From assembly GCF_003569045.1 (NCBI RefSeq), contig NZ_BFCB01000003.1:2604001-2668000 (forward strand): a DNA stretch of 64,000 nucleotides. The letters are read 5' to 3'. The DNA comes from Aggregatilinea lenta. GTDB taxonomy: Bacteria; Chloroflexota; Anaerolineae; Aggregatilineales; Aggregatilineaceae. A model generated the notes under the pieces. It had not been told where the DNA came from, searched no databases, and saw only the letters and a program-made list of their open reading frames with translations. Position 1 is the first letter of the stretch, and each line of letters begins with the position of its first letter. Below are positions 35,124-44,972 of this stretch, one piece after another. A program made the position numbers and the translations under genes.

Positions 35124-36788
35124 GTGACCAAAAAGACGACGCGTATTTCTTCCGGGGGATTGTTGCTGGTGGTTGCATCGCTGCTGTTCGCCAGCCTGGC
35201 TTGCTATTCCGGGCAGATTCCCGGCGTGTTCGAGCTGACCCCCTACTACACCGAAACGCCACTGCCAGCGCCTGAAAACGCGCGTTTTCAGGTGGGCGAT
35301 ACGGCCCTGACATCTCAAGAGACGCAATCTCTGTTTAACCTGACGGCCTATCCTGAGCCGCTTCAGCGCAGCCTGATCAATTCGAAGGCGATGTGCCTGC
35401 CCAACACCAGCGCGCGCGTGCTGTACGCCGGTCAAGGTGGCGATGGCAACGTGTACTATCTGGTGGAGTGTGGCGGGTCTGCCGGTTGGGCGGTGGATCA
35501 GCGTCTGGCCGGACCGCTGGAATTCGCGACGGGCGACCTGGCCCTGACCATTCTGGCAGAAGGCGAAACGCAGATCCGGGTGCTGGACAAAAACAGCAAT
35601 TTCCAGCCCGCGATGCTGCTCACTTGCTCGCCGGGTGCGGTGGTCTCGATCCTCAGCATCGAAGCGGTGGACGTGGACGATGACGGCATCAAGGACGTCT
35701 TCTATAACGTCGACTGCGGCGCGGGGCCGGGCTATCTGACCTCCGCGAATCTGGCCGGGCCGCTGGAACTGGACAAGGGCGACCGCGCCCTGGCGATTCC
35801 TGAAGAGGGTGTGTCGGACGGTACGTACCGCCTGGCGAGCGAAGCCGAGCCGATAAGCGCCGAGAACGCCGTCGAAGGCGACTGCCGCGTTGGGTCGATT
35901 CTGGTGACCGAAGGCATCCAGCTCGTGGGCGACACGGTTTACTACCAGATGACGTGCGGCGACATCGAAGGCTGGACGACGCAGGAAAACTTCGTCGGTC
36001 CGCTGCTGTATGATGTCGACGATAATGTGGTCATTTACATGCCTGCAATCCCGATCTTCGAGGACGAGCTGCCGAGCGTCACGGGCGACGAGGAAATCGC
36101 GGCGGAAGACGAAGCAGCCGCCGACGAAGCCGTCGTCGAGGAACCGACTCCGGTAGAGGATACGACCGTAGTTGACACGACAACCGGTGAAGAAGAACGG
36201 ACCGTCGTACAGTATACACCGCCACTGGAACTGACCGATAACCCCGGCCCAGTGGAGACGGACGGCGACCAGACTAACGTCGTCGGGCAGTGTCTTTCGG
36301 GCACTGCCGCGCATATCCTGGAATTCACCGGCGCGGATACGGTCTACTACAAGGTGACCTGCGACGAGTGTACCGAGACGACCACGGACGAAAACGGCAA
36401 CGCAGTCTGCGCGCAGTCTGTGACGCACGAAGGCTGGGCGGAACAGCGCTACCTGCAGGGGCCGCTGGCGTTCATGCCGGGCGAACATGCAATGCTCAAG
36501 GACACCGGCGATACGGATGACGAGGGTAACTCCGTCGCACGTATTCCGCTTCAGCCGACGTACATCGTGGGCAGCAACACGCAGCTGGCCGGGCGCTGTC
36601 CGCTGGACGAGGGCGTTGACATCATCGGTCTGCGCACCGAGAAAGACCGCACGCGCAACGCATTTAGCTTCTACTATCAGGTCCAATGCCAGGGCAATCT
36701 TGCCACCTCCGACGGCTTCAATACGGAGGGTACGGATATCGTGACCGGCTGGGCCAGCGAACGCAGCCTGGTGGTTCCCGAAGACTAA
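35124..36788 (+). CDS. Lipoprotein with five SH3-like repeats inside the Dpp operon
   Basis: 554 residues from GTG 35124, which has GAGGAGAG 8 nt upstream. The lipobox is LFASLAC with Cys27. Five modules of about 80 residues follow, each with a first Cys, then a VYYxVxC block, a GW stretch and an ending (L/A)GPLxF before a new (T/K)GDxAL. The repeats end near residues 131, 215, 294, 449 and 550. An acidic Glu/Asp/Thr linker at about 319-357 splits the third from the fourth. The two Cys per repeat may form disulfides. The repeat recalls bacterial SH3 domains. It lies where a binding-protein gene might be expected. Confidence 0.75.
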   Translation: MTKKTTRISSGGLLLVVASLLFASLACYSGQIPGVFELTPYYTETPLPAPENARFQVGDTALTSQETQSLFNLTAYPEPLQRSLINSKAMCLPNTSARVLYAGQGGDGNVYYLVECGGSAGWAVDQRLAGPLEFATGDLALTILAEGETQIRVLDKNSNFQPAMLLTCSPGAVVSILSIEAVDVDDDGIKDVFYNVDCGAGPGYLTSANLAGPLELDKGDRALAIPEEGVSDGTYRLASEAEPISAENAVEGDCRVGSILVTEGIQLVGDTVYYQMTCGDIEGWTTQENFVGPLLYDVDDNVVIYMPAIPIFEDELPSVTGDEEIAAEDEAAADEAVVEEPTPVEDTTVVDTTTGEEERTVVQYTPPLELTDNPGPVETDGDQTNVVGQCLSGTAAHILEFTGADTVYYKVTCDECTETTTDENGNAVCAQSVTHEGWAEQRYLQGPLAFMPGEHAMLKDTGDTDDEGNSVARIPLQPTYIVGSNTQLAGRCPLDEGVDIIGLRTEKDRTRNAFSFYYQVQCQGNLATSDGFNTEGTDIVTGWASERSLVVPED

Positions 36789-36848
36789 ACTGCACATTGA
36801 TAACCCGGCGCGGTGTACCCCATCGCGTCGGGAAAAAGGTATGAGACG

Positions 36849-38066
36849 ATGAGTGCAACCGTATCAGAAAAGCAGCAAAAAATTAAGGTGCAGCGCGGTT
36901 TTTCGACCTATCTCGACGCGATCGTGCGGGCGCTGGGCGGCGCAAGCATGCTCAAGTTCCTGATCCGGCGCTTGCTGGCAGCGATCCCGGTGCTGTTCGC
37001 AATCACGCTGGTGACCTTCGCGTTGACGCACCTTCTGCCGGGCGGCCCGTTCGACGCGGTCGGCCAGCGCCGCATGCCGGAATACATGGTCCGTCAGCTC
37101 GAAGAGAAGTTCGGGATGAACAAGCCGCTGTTCATCAATACGTGGAGTGACGGTTACTTCCCCGATGGTGACGACTGGAAGATCATTGGTTACCACACCG
37201 AAACCAAGACTATCGGCGGCAGCGAATCGGGGCAGGTGACCGACGTGCAAGAGAGCGTTTTGCGCGTTGATCTGTTGGATTCGCAGTTCTTCACCTACCT
37301 GTGGGGCGCGCTGCACCTCGATTTCGGCCCATCGCTGAACATCGCGCTGCGCGATCAGGGTGTCATGGTCCAGGAGGAAATATCGCGCCGCCTGCCGGTG
37401 TCGATGCAGGTCGGGATGTTCGCGGTGGTGTTGGGCTTCTCGCTCGGTATTCCGTTGGGCGTGCTGGCCGCGATCTATCACAATTCGTTCGTAGACTACT
37501 TCGCCATGTTCTTCGCAGTGATCGGACAGTCAACGCCTGCCATTGTGCTGGCGCCACTGCTGATTATTATATTCGCGGTCGAGCTGGGCTGGGTCCCAGT
37601 CATCGACCAGCGAAATGTGTGGACTAATGGCCCAGAGTTCTCGGTGTACTACCTGCAAATTCTGGCGCTGCCGGTGATTACGCTCGGTGTCGGGATGAGC
37701 GCCGGGATTGCCCGCCTGACGCGTGCGAGCCTGCTCCAGGTGCTGCACGAGGACTACGTGCGCACAGCACGGGCGAAGGGTCTGCGTGAGCGCGTGGTGG
37801 TGTACGTGCACGCGCTGAAGAACGCGCTGATCCCGGTGGCGACCATCCTGGGTCCCATGCTGGCGGCGGTGCTGACGGGCACCTTCGTAGTGGAGCTGAT
37901 CTTCGGCATCCCCGGCCTGGGTAAAGTCTTCGTTGACAGCGTGACCGCCCGTGACTACACCATGATCATGGGCGTGTCGCTGCTCTACTCGGTGTTCCTG
38001 ATCCTGGGCAACATCCTGGTGGACATCATGTACACCTGGCTCGACCCGCGCATCCGGTTCGACTAA
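36849..38066 (+). CDS. dppB: Peptide ABC transporter permease (DppB/OppB-like)
   Basis: 405 residues. A cytoplasmic N-terminus of about 35 is followed by FLIRRLLAAIPVLFAITLVTF (near 38-58), the usual DppB start. TFALTHLLPGGPFD is conserved. A periplasmic insert of about 70 residues (about 90-165) follows. The EAA loop DYVRTARAKGLRERVVVYVHALKNALIP lies near 302 and FGIPGLGKVFVDSV near 352. ATG 36849 is preferred, with AAAGG upstream. A terminator follows at 38107. Confidence 0.92.
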   Translation: MSATVSEKQQKIKVQRGFSTYLDAIVRALGGASMLKFLIRRLLAAIPVLFAITLVTFALTHLLPGGPFDAVGQRRMPEYMVRQLEEKFGMNKPLFINTWSDGYFPDGDDWKIIGYHTETKTIGGSESGQVTDVQESVLRVDLLDSQFFTYLWGALHLDFGPSLNIALRDQGVMVQEEISRRLPVSMQVGMFAVVLGFSLGIPLGVLAAIYHNSFVDYFAMFFAVIGQSTPAIVLAPLLIIIFAVELGWVPVIDQRNVWTNGPEFSVYYLQILALPVITLGVGMSAGIARLTRASLLQVLHEDYVRTARAKGLRERVVVYVHALKNALIPVATILGPMLAAVLTGTFVVELIFGIPGLGKVFVDSVTARDYTMIMGVSLLYSVFLILGNILVDIMYTWLDPRIRFD

Positions 38067-38106
38067 ACCAAACGCGACCCGGTTCGCAGCAATCGATGAC
38101 AGGCGA

Positions 38107-38138
38107 GGAGCGCAGGCACAGTCCGCGCTCCTTGTTTT
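38107..38138 (+). terminator. Terminator after the dpp operon
   Basis: GGAGCGC (38107-38113) pairs with GCGCTCC (38125-38131); TTGTTTT follows. Confidence 0.8.
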
Positions 38139-38269
38139 GATCCGTAGGTTCACCGCCCGGCGGCGTTGTTTGTGCATTTCACCCATGCCGTTACAATTAA
38201 CCAGGGTGCGAGGGCGCGCGCCAACGAGCCCGAAACGATGGACGTGAGACGCTGGTAGAGGTTCTGTGG

Positions 38270-40369
38270 GTGGCTGAGGAGCGAACCAGGATGTTCTACG
38301 GCAGGATGGACATTTACTGGCCGGATGGCCCGGTGGAAAGTCACCGGCTCGAAAAGCCGACGATTGCGATTGGGCGCTCGACCGGAAATGACATCGTGCT
38401 GGACACCACGGCAGTGTCGCGCTATCACACTACCGTTGCGTTCCGCTCCCAACAGGCCGCGCTCGAAGACCTCGGCTCGGTCAACGGCACCTATGTGGAC
38501 GGTGTGCGGCTGGCCGCCAACGAGCCGTATCCCCTGCGCGGCGGCGAAGAGATCCAGATCGGCGATGTGCGACTGATCTTCCACCCCGTGACCGAAGAGA
38601 CCCTTGCCTCCGGCGACACGACGCAACGCATCGTGCTCACACAGCCCACGTACCGCGTGCAGCTCGATGGCCCGGACATGGCCGTCGCGCCCGGCGCGCA
38701 CGTGCAGGCCACGGTCCGCATCGAAAATTTGAGCGACGACGAAGATCATTATTTCCTGGAGATCGACGGGCTACCCAAGGGCTGGGCGCGCATCGATCAG
38801 GTGGAGCTGGAAGTGCCGCCGGGCGGGCAGAATCAGGCGGTGATCAGCTTCAAGCCGCTGCGCCGCAGCGAAAGCCTGCCGGGCGATCACCGGTTTATGG
38901 TACGTGTGCGGTCGCGGTCCAACCCGGTGTATACCATTGACGCGCCGACGACACTGCACGTGCTGCCCTACAGCGGCTTCGGGATGGCGCTGGGTGCGAC
39001 GTCCCTCGTCAACGGCGACACGTTCAGCCTCTATGTGCACAACCAGGGCAATGCGCCGCTGCCCATCAGCGTGCAGGGCACCGATCCGGGGCGGCTGCTT
39101 CACTTCCGGCTGCCGATGTCGCATCTTACCCTCGCGCCGGGCGAGCGCCAGACGTTGAGCGGCGTGATCGGCTTGCGGCGCAGACGCTTCTTCGGGGCCA
39201 GCCGCGAGCACGAATTCTCGCTGGTCGCGCGCTCGCACGACGCCGCCGGGTTCACCGCGTCCGTGCCGGGTACGGTGAGCGAATCGGCGCTGCTGCCGGG
39301 ATGGGTGCCCGCACTGGCGATTCCCGCTGTGCTGGTGCTGGCGCTGTTGGTGGTGGTCTTTGTGGCGCTGATCCTCGACCGCGCCGGTGACGACGAGCCA
39401 CCCACACCACCCGTGATCAATCGCTTCGATGTGTCGAACGCTGCCCTGACATTTGGCGACGTGACCGACGTGAATTGGGACGTGGCGGACGCGGACGCGG
39501 TTGAGCTGTCCATCGCGCAGGGTGCTGTCGAACGGCGCGTGCCGCTAACCGGCGAGACCGGGCCGCTGCCGCTGACCTTCGACCACACGGGCCTTTACCA
39601 ACTGACACTGCACGTGATGAATGGTGATGTGGAATCTACCGCCTCGGCGACCGTCGAGGTGCGTCCCTCGGTGACGCTGACGCTTCAGGCGGGCGACACG
39701 CTGACCCTGGTGCAGAACGCGGAACAGTCCGTGACGCTGGCCTGGACGGTGAGCGGCGCGGAGTCCGTCGAAGGTGGGGTTAACGTGCAGCTCGAAAGCT
39801 CTGATTCGACCCTGGCGCTGCCGACCGGCCCGTTGCCTGCGACCGGGTCCCAGGACGTGACCGTGACGCCGCAGTCCGAGTCGGTCGAATGGCTGGTGAC
39901 GCTGACGGCTCAGGGGGCGGACGGCGTGATCGCGAGCGTGACGCAGAAGCTGCCTATCGTCGCGCCCATCTGCGAGCTGAGCGTGCCGCGTACACTGGTG
40001 CGCCGGGGTCCCGGCGAGGACTATCCGGCGGCTGCGCCCACGCTCGAACGTGCCGCAGATGGGACGATTCTGTCGCCGCTGGCACGCGACCCGTCCGGCG
40101 ACTGGCTGCTGGTGGCGGTCGCGTCGGGCAGCGAGACGCGCACGGGCTGGGTGATGGCTGCCGACTTCAACTGCACCAACGTCGATCCCGGCCAGTTCGT
40201 CGTGTCCGAGGATTATCCCGCTCCGCCCGCCGTCACACCTTCTCCGACGGCGAGCAGTTCGACCGGCACACCCGATTCCATACCTGCGCTCCCGGCCAAT
40301 CCGACTGGAACGACGGCCCCGACGCCACGCCCCACTCCGTCGCGGACGCCAGCCGTGGCAGGGCCGTGA
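38270..40369 (+). CDS. FHA-domain membrane protein with Ig-like and SH3b-like regions
   Basis: 699 residues. The N-terminal FHA domain is intact, with GR at 35-36, S50 and H53, and NG at 72-73, so it should bind a phosphothreonine peptide. Residues about 120-330 look like two beta-sandwich domains. One membrane span lies near 345-368 (WVPALAIPAVLVLALLVVVFVALIL). Outside follow two more beta-rich domains (about 380-560), an SH3b-like region (LVRRGPGEDYPAAAPT near 575) and a Pro/Thr/Ser tail. It likely senses phosphorylation in the cytoplasm and contacts the envelope. GTG 38270 (AGAGG upstream) or ATG 38291 could be the start. Confidence 0.8.
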   Translation: MAEERTRMFYGRMDIYWPDGPVESHRLEKPTIAIGRSTGNDIVLDTTAVSRYHTTVAFRSQQAALEDLGSVNGTYVDGVRLAANEPYPLRGGEEIQIGDVRLIFHPVTEETLASGDTTQRIVLTQPTYRVQLDGPDMAVAPGAHVQATVRIENLSDDEDHYFLEIDGLPKGWARIDQVELEVPPGGQNQAVISFKPLRRSESLPGDHRFMVRVRSRSNPVYTIDAPTTLHVLPYSGFGMALGATSLVNGDTFSLYVHNQGNAPLPISVQGTDPGRLLHFRLPMSHLTLAPGERQTLSGVIGLRRRRFFGASREHEFSLVARSHDAAGFTASVPGTVSESALLPGWVPALAIPAVLVLALLVVVFVALILDRAGDDEPPTPPVINRFDVSNAALTFGDVTDVNWDVADADAVELSIAQGAVERRVPLTGETGPLPLTFDHTGLYQLTLHVMNGDVESTASATVEVRPSVTLTLQAGDTLTLVQNAEQSVTLAWTVSGAESVEGGVNVQLESSDSTLALPTGPLPATGSQDVTVTPQSESVEWLVTLTAQGADGVIASVTQKLPIVAPICELSVPRTLVRRGPGEDYPAAAPTLERAADGTILSPLARDPSGDWLLVAVASGSETRTGWVMAADFNCTNVDPGQFVVSEDYPAPPAVTPSPTASSSTGTPDSIPALPANPTGTTAPTPRPTPSRTPAVAGP

Positions 40370-40377
40370 GGTCGGGC

Positions 40378-40406
40378 TTGAACACGCGTTTTTGCTAGAC
40401 TATCAG
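40378..40406 (+). promoter_or_regulatory. Putative promoter of the 40.5-60.5 kb operon
   Basis: TTGAAC at 40378-40383, 17-nt spacer, TATCAG at 40401-40406. It leaves a 120-nt 5' UTR before the gene at 40530. Confidence 0.45.
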
Positions 40407-40529
40407 TATCTACAGCGTGCGAGGGTTCGCCGGGCGTTGGTGCGTGGCACCGGGCAGCAGGTGGGCAGGCGGTGAGAAGAATCGGCGCGCACTGCGTATC
40501 ATTACAATAACCGGACCCTTCGCGCACCG

Positions 40530-43058
40530 ATGGAACCAGAACCTGTGAATCTTCGTCCTAAGAGTGTGAAACGATCACCGCTTCTCCTACTTGTGCTGCT
40601 GACGCTTGCCCTGCCGCTACTGGCCGGATTCGCGCCGTCCCGCCAGGATGGACTGGCCGTCGATCTCGTGGCGAGCGCCGGGTATGAAGGGTACTTCCGG
40701 CAGGGGCAGTGGCTTGCAGTTCGGGCGGAGCTGACCAATCGCGGCGCGAGTCTGGACGGTGCGCTACGCGTGCGGTCGGGCGGGATCGGCGGGCTGGCGG
40801 AGACGATTTATCAGACCCCGGTTATCCTGGCGGAAGGCGTGCACAAGCAGGTGTTCCTGTATGTCTCGCCGGATACGGTCACGCAGCGGCTGCAGGTCGA
40901 GGTGGTGGATCGTAGCGGCGAGATCGCCGGGCGCGCCAACGTGCGCTTGCAGTTGGCGAACCGCAGCGATGTGCTGATTGCCGTGGTGACCGACTCGCTG
41001 CTTGGCGCGGTGGACCTGACGGCCCTGACGCCGGGTATCGGCGAGGCGCATCAGGTCAACTGGCAGGTGGCCGACATTCCGCCGCTGGCAGATGCGCTGG
41101 CCGGGCTGGACGTGCTGATGTTCCATGATGTCGACACTGGCACACTCAGCGCGGATCAACTGGACGCAATCCAGATGTGGGTCCTGCAAGGCGGCCATTT
41201 GATCGTCGCCGGGGGCGAATTCTGGCAGCGGACCACGGCGGCGTTTGGTGATTTGCTGCCCGTCACGCTGGAAGGCACGCAGCCGATCGAGACGCTGGAA
41301 CCGCTCGCCGATTATCTGCGGGCGGATGCCGAACCGCTGGAGACGGGCACGACGTTGACGCGGGCGACTGTCCGGCCCGGTGCGCGGGCACTGGCGAATG
41401 GGGAGGGTGTGCCGCTGCTCGTTCGCGGGGCGCACGGCGGCGGCACGGTCGATTTTCTGGCGGTCGATCCGCAGACGGAGCCGCTGCGCTCGTGGGGGGA
41501 TCTGGAACGGTTGTGGTATACGCTGCTCGCAAGCGCCGGGCAGCAGCCAAGCTGGCTATCCGGGCACGAAAGCTGGTCGATGGCGCGCGAGGCAACGTTG
41601 ACGTCGTCGAACACAACGCTGCCGACGTTCGCGCAGCTTTGCGGCTTCCTGGCGCTGTACATCGTGCTGATCGGCCCGGCCAATTACTTGCTGCTCAAGC
41701 GGCTGAACCGCCGCGAATGGGCCTGGGCGACGATCCCGGTGCTGATTGCTATCTTCAGTGTGCTGGCGTATACGGTCGGTTTCAACCTGCGCGGCAGCGT
41801 GCCGAGCGTGAACCGGCTGGCGACAGTGATGGTGTGGCCCGACAGCGACCAAGCGCACGTCAACGCGCTGGTGGGCGTTCAATCGCCCCGCCGGATTGCG
41901 TATAACATTGCAGCGGCAGAGGGGGGTACCCTGCGCACGCTGCCGGACGTCGGGACCGGCCTGAGCGTGGCGGTCACCGTGACGGAAGGCCAGCGCACCG
42001 TGGTCGAAGACGTGCCAATTGACGCCGGGATGACGGCCAGCTTCGCCGTGCGCAGCAGTGCTCCCGCGCCTGCGCTGGAAGGGCAGGCCGAATGGCTGCT
42101 GAGCACGTCGCAGGCGCCGCGCCTGACGGGCAGCGTTACCAACACGCTCGACGTGCCGCTGGAAGACGCTGTGATCCTGGTCAAAGGGGCGAGCCGCTAT
42201 CTGGGCACGCTCGCGCCGGGCGACACGCGCACCTTCAACATCTCGCTCGGCCCGCAGGACCCCGGTCCGCTGGCGTTGGGGCAGGCGGACTGGCTGCAAA
42301 CCGTGACGACCTCGGCGTGGGGTTACGCGGGACGCGCGTGGTGCTTCACGCCAGAGGGCCTTGAGCTGACGATGGCGGACATGATGCGCAGCGAAGCCTT
42401 CCCGTGCGAAATCAGCGGGTTGGGCGACGAGCAGCAGAAGGTACGGCAGCGCTACCGGCTGCTGGGCGCGCTGGTGGTCGATTACGACATCAGCGGCGGG
42501 CGCGGCGCAGGGGTCTATCTGGCAGGCTGGACAGACGAGGTGCCGCTCGATGTGGAGCTGGTCAACCGGACGAACGAGGAAGAAGATACGGCGCTGTGGA
42601 TGCTTTCGCTGCCGGTTTCAGTGACGTCCGCCGCCAGCCAGGTCGTCGTTCCGCCGGGACTGACCACCTGGACCGTGGTGCGCAGCGGGGACGCACGCGC
42701 GGCGATCGACGTGTCGCCGACCGGGTTCCAACTGACCGGCACGGAGCGCGCCGTTTTTGAATTCATGCCATTGCCGGAGATGCGGCTGGTGCAGGTAGAT
42801 GCCCTGACCATTCAGTTCGCGGCGCAGGGCGCGCTGCGGTTGGACGTATGGAACTGGCAGGACGACGCCTGGATGCAGGTCGAGGTCGATCCGGCGGCGA
42901 ACGAGATGACGTTGAGCGACGCAGCGGCCTTTGTGGGTCCGGAAAACGCGGTCCGCGTACGGGTGGTGCTGGAAGACCCGACGCTGTTCAACGAGGTCGA
43001 TTACCTCAAGGTGGCTTATCGCGGCGCGCTGGTGGCCGCGCAGACGGAGCAGGGATGA
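40530..43058 (+). CDS. Large exported membrane protein with GATase-like domain
   Basis: 842 residues. A signal-like segment (LLLLVLLTLALPLLAGFA, about 17-34) is followed by a beta-rich domain and then a flavodoxin/GATase-like domain near 148-235 (LDVLMFHDVDTG, VLQGGHLIVAGGEFW) that resembles the inactive GATase domains of VWA-cluster proteins. Two membrane spans lie near 368-418. The C-terminal 420 residues are beta-rich and outside. No catalytic Cys is seen. It is the first gene of the operon and overlaps the next by 4 nt. The function is unknown; an envelope partner of the ABC exporter encoded next is likely. Confidence 0.7.
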   Translation: MEPEPVNLRPKSVKRSPLLLLVLLTLALPLLAGFAPSRQDGLAVDLVASAGYEGYFRQGQWLAVRAELTNRGASLDGALRVRSGGIGGLAETIYQTPVILAEGVHKQVFLYVSPDTVTQRLQVEVVDRSGEIAGRANVRLQLANRSDVLIAVVTDSLLGAVDLTALTPGIGEAHQVNWQVADIPPLADALAGLDVLMFHDVDTGTLSADQLDAIQMWVLQGGHLIVAGGEFWQRTTAAFGDLLPVTLEGTQPIETLEPLADYLRADAEPLETGTTLTRATVRPGARALANGEGVPLLVRGAHGGGTVDFLAVDPQTEPLRSWGDLERLWYTLLASAGQQPSWLSGHESWSMAREATLTSSNTTLPTFAQLCGFLALYIVLIGPANYLLLKRLNRREWAWATIPVLIAIFSVLAYTVGFNLRGSVPSVNRLATVMVWPDSDQAHVNALVGVQSPRRIAYNIAAAEGGTLRTLPDVGTGLSVAVTVTEGQRTVVEDVPIDAGMTASFAVRSSAPAPALEGQAEWLLSTSQAPRLTGSVTNTLDVPLEDAVILVKGASRYLGTLAPGDTRTFNISLGPQDPGPLALGQADWLQTVTTSAWGYAGRAWCFTPEGLELTMADMMRSEAFPCEISGLGDEQQKVRQRYRLLGALVVDYDISGGRGAGVYLAGWTDEVPLDVELVNRTNEEEDTALWMLSLPVSVTSAASQVVVPPGLTTWTVVRSGDARAAIDVSPTGFQLTGTERAVFEFMPLPEMRLVQVDALTIQFAAQGALRLDVWNWQDDAWMQVEVDPAANEMTLSDAAAFVGPENAVRVRVVLEDPTLFNEVDYLKVAYRGALVAAQTEQG

Positions 43059-44029
43059 CGGTGGCTGAAGGGACTGCAGGCGACATCATCATCGAGACCG
43101 ACAACCTCGTCAAGGTGTATGGCAAGTTGACGGCGGTCAACGGCGTGTCGCTGCGGGTGCCGCGCGGCGCGATTTACGGTTTCGTCGGGCCGAACGGCGC
43201 GGGCAAGACGACCACGATGCGCATCCTGACGACGCTGATCACGCCGACCTCCGGCACGGCGTCGGTGGCGGGTTATTCGGTGCTGCAAAACCAGCGTGAA
43301 GTCCGGCGCGCGATCGGCTACATGCCCGACTTCTTCGGTGTCTACGACGATATGAAGGTGTGGGAGTACCTCGACTTCTTCGCGGCGTGCTACGAGATCC
43401 CGGAGCGGGAGCGGCCCGCGCTGGTTAGCGACCTGCTGGCGTTGGTGGACCTGTCGCACCGGTCCGACGATATGGTCGAGAAGCTCAGCCGGGGCATGAA
43501 GCAGCGGCTGAGTCTGGCGCGCACGTTGGCACATGACCCGGAAGTGCTGATCCTCGACGAACCTGCGTCGGGCCTCGATCCGCGCGCGCGCATCGAGATC
43601 CGCGAGCTGCTGGTCGAGATGGCGCGTATGGGCAAGACGATTTTCTTCTCGTCGCACATCCTGGCCGATGTGGCCGAGATCTGCACGCACCTGGGCATCA
43701 TCGAGGGCGGGCAGATGGTGGCGCAGGGCACCGTGTCGGAGATCCGTCAGCAGCTCATGCCTGCGCGCGAGATCATTATTACACTGCTCAACCGCATCGA
43801 CGAAGCCAAAGCGACGCTGGCGACCGTCGAAGGTGTGGCCGGCGTGGTCGACCTGCCGACCGAGCAGGGACGCGGACGGGTACGCGTCGAGTTCACCGGC
43901 ACCGACGAGGCGGTCAGCGATCTGCTGCTGGCCCTGTCGAGCCGGGGGATCCCGGTGGTGAGCTTCTCCGAAGAGACACGCGACCTCGAGTCGGTCTTCA
44001 TGCGCGCGACGAAAGGCATCGTCTCGTGA
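43055..44029 (+). CDS. ABC-2 type exporter ATP-binding protein
   Basis: 324 residues. Walker A GPNGAGKT is near 46-53, the signature LSRGMKQR near 144 and Walker B LILDEPASGLDP near 165. The C-terminal extension is the usual one for CcmA/drug- and Gliding-type ATPases. ATG 43055 overlaps the upstream stop as ATGA. The permease at 44026 overlaps its stop as GTGA, so the two form one transporter. Confidence 0.92.
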   Translation: MTVAEGTAGDIIIETDNLVKVYGKLTAVNGVSLRVPRGAIYGFVGPNGAGKTTTMRILTTLITPTSGTASVAGYSVLQNQREVRRAIGYMPDFFGVYDDMKVWEYLDFFAACYEIPERERPALVSDLLALVDLSHRSDDMVEKLSRGMKQRLSLARTLAHDPEVLILDEPASGLDPRARIEIRELLVEMARMGKTIFFSSHILADVAEICTHLGIIEGGQMVAQGTVSEIRQQLMPAREIIITLLNRIDEAKATLATVEGVAGVVDLPTEQGRGRVRVEFTGTDEAVSDLLLALSSRGIPVVSFSEETRDLESVFMRATKGIVS

Positions 44030-44967
44030 CCTCTGACCTGAACGCACCCCCGGCTTCGCCGCCACGTTCTCGCGCGCTGAGCGGCCTGCGCGACAACCCG
44101 GTGATTCTCAAGGAGCTGCGGGGCCGGATGCGCGGCGCGCGCGCGTTCGTCGTGCTGACGATTTATCTGCTGCTGTTGGGGGCATTCACCTCGCTGATTT
44201 ACGTGGCCGTGTCCGAGTCGGCGCTGACGGTCGGCGCGCAGGTCAACGTCGGTGAGATCGGGCGCACGCTGTTCACGGGCGTGGTAGGGATCGAGATGAT
44301 GCTGGTAGCGTTCATCGCCCCGGCCTTCACGGCGGGCGCGATCAGTGGCGAGCGTGAGCACCAGACGTACGACCTGCTGCGCACCACGCTGCTGTCGCCG
44401 TCACGCTTAGTGCTGGGCAAGCTGCTCTCTGCGCTGCTGTACGTGCTGCTGTTGCTGCTGGCGGCGATCCCGCTGCAAAGCATCGCGTTTTTCTTCGGCG
44501 GCGTGGCCGAAACCGAGGTATTCCTTGCATTCCTGATCCTGTTCGTGACGGCGCTGCTGTTCTGCACGATGGGCATTTACTTCTCGTCACGCACCAAGCG
44601 CACCATGTCGGCCAGCGTGCTGACCTATGCCGTGGCAACCTTCGTGACGTTTGGCCTGCCGTTGATTTTAGGTAGTATCGTGTTGGTGCTGGGAATCGCG
44701 TCTGCCAGCGGCACATCCTCGACGAACGAGGTGTGGCTGTTCTACTTCTTCGGCGCGCTGCTGTGCATCAATCCGGCGGCGACCGCCGTGCTGACGCAGT
44801 ACGTGCTGCTCAACGAACACACCGTCGGCGTGTTCTCGTACACGATGGGCAACGGGCAAGTCATTCCGCTCATTTCGCCCTGGATTCCGTTTACGCTGAT
44901 CTATCTGGGTCTCACCGTGCTGTTTTTCATCCTGTCCGTGCGGCGCGTCCGTATGACTGAACGCTGA
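44026..44967 (+). CDS. ABC-2 type permease
   Basis: 313 residues with six hydrophobic segments. NPVILKELRGRMRGARAF at the start is the cytoplasmic entry helix seen in Gld/ABC-2 permeases, and GAISGEREHQTYDLLRTTLLSPSRLVLGK near 102-130 is the conserved coupling region (SGEREHGT type). GTG 44026 lies within the ATPase stop. The substrate is unknown. Confidence 0.88.
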   Translation: MTSDLNAPPASPPRSRALSGLRDNPVILKELRGRMRGARAFVVLTIYLLLLGAFTSLIYVAVSESALTVGAQVNVGEIGRTLFTGVVGIEMMLVAFIAPAFTAGAISGEREHQTYDLLRTTLLSPSRLVLGKLLSALLYVLLLLLAAIPLQSIAFFFGGVAETEVFLAFLILFVTALLFCTMGIYFSSRTKRTMSASVLTYAVATFVTFGLPLILGSIVLVLGIASASGTSSTNEVWLFYFFGALLCINPAATAVLTQYVLLNEHTVGVFSYTMGNGQVIPLISPWIPFTLIYLGLTVLFFILSVRRVRMTER

Positions 44968-44972
44968 ACCCT

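Noticed and set aside
34968-36797. 609-residue open frame antisense to the SH3-like lipoprotein
   Set aside because: The plus-strand gene has a lipobox, ribosome site and repeats; the antisense frame has none.
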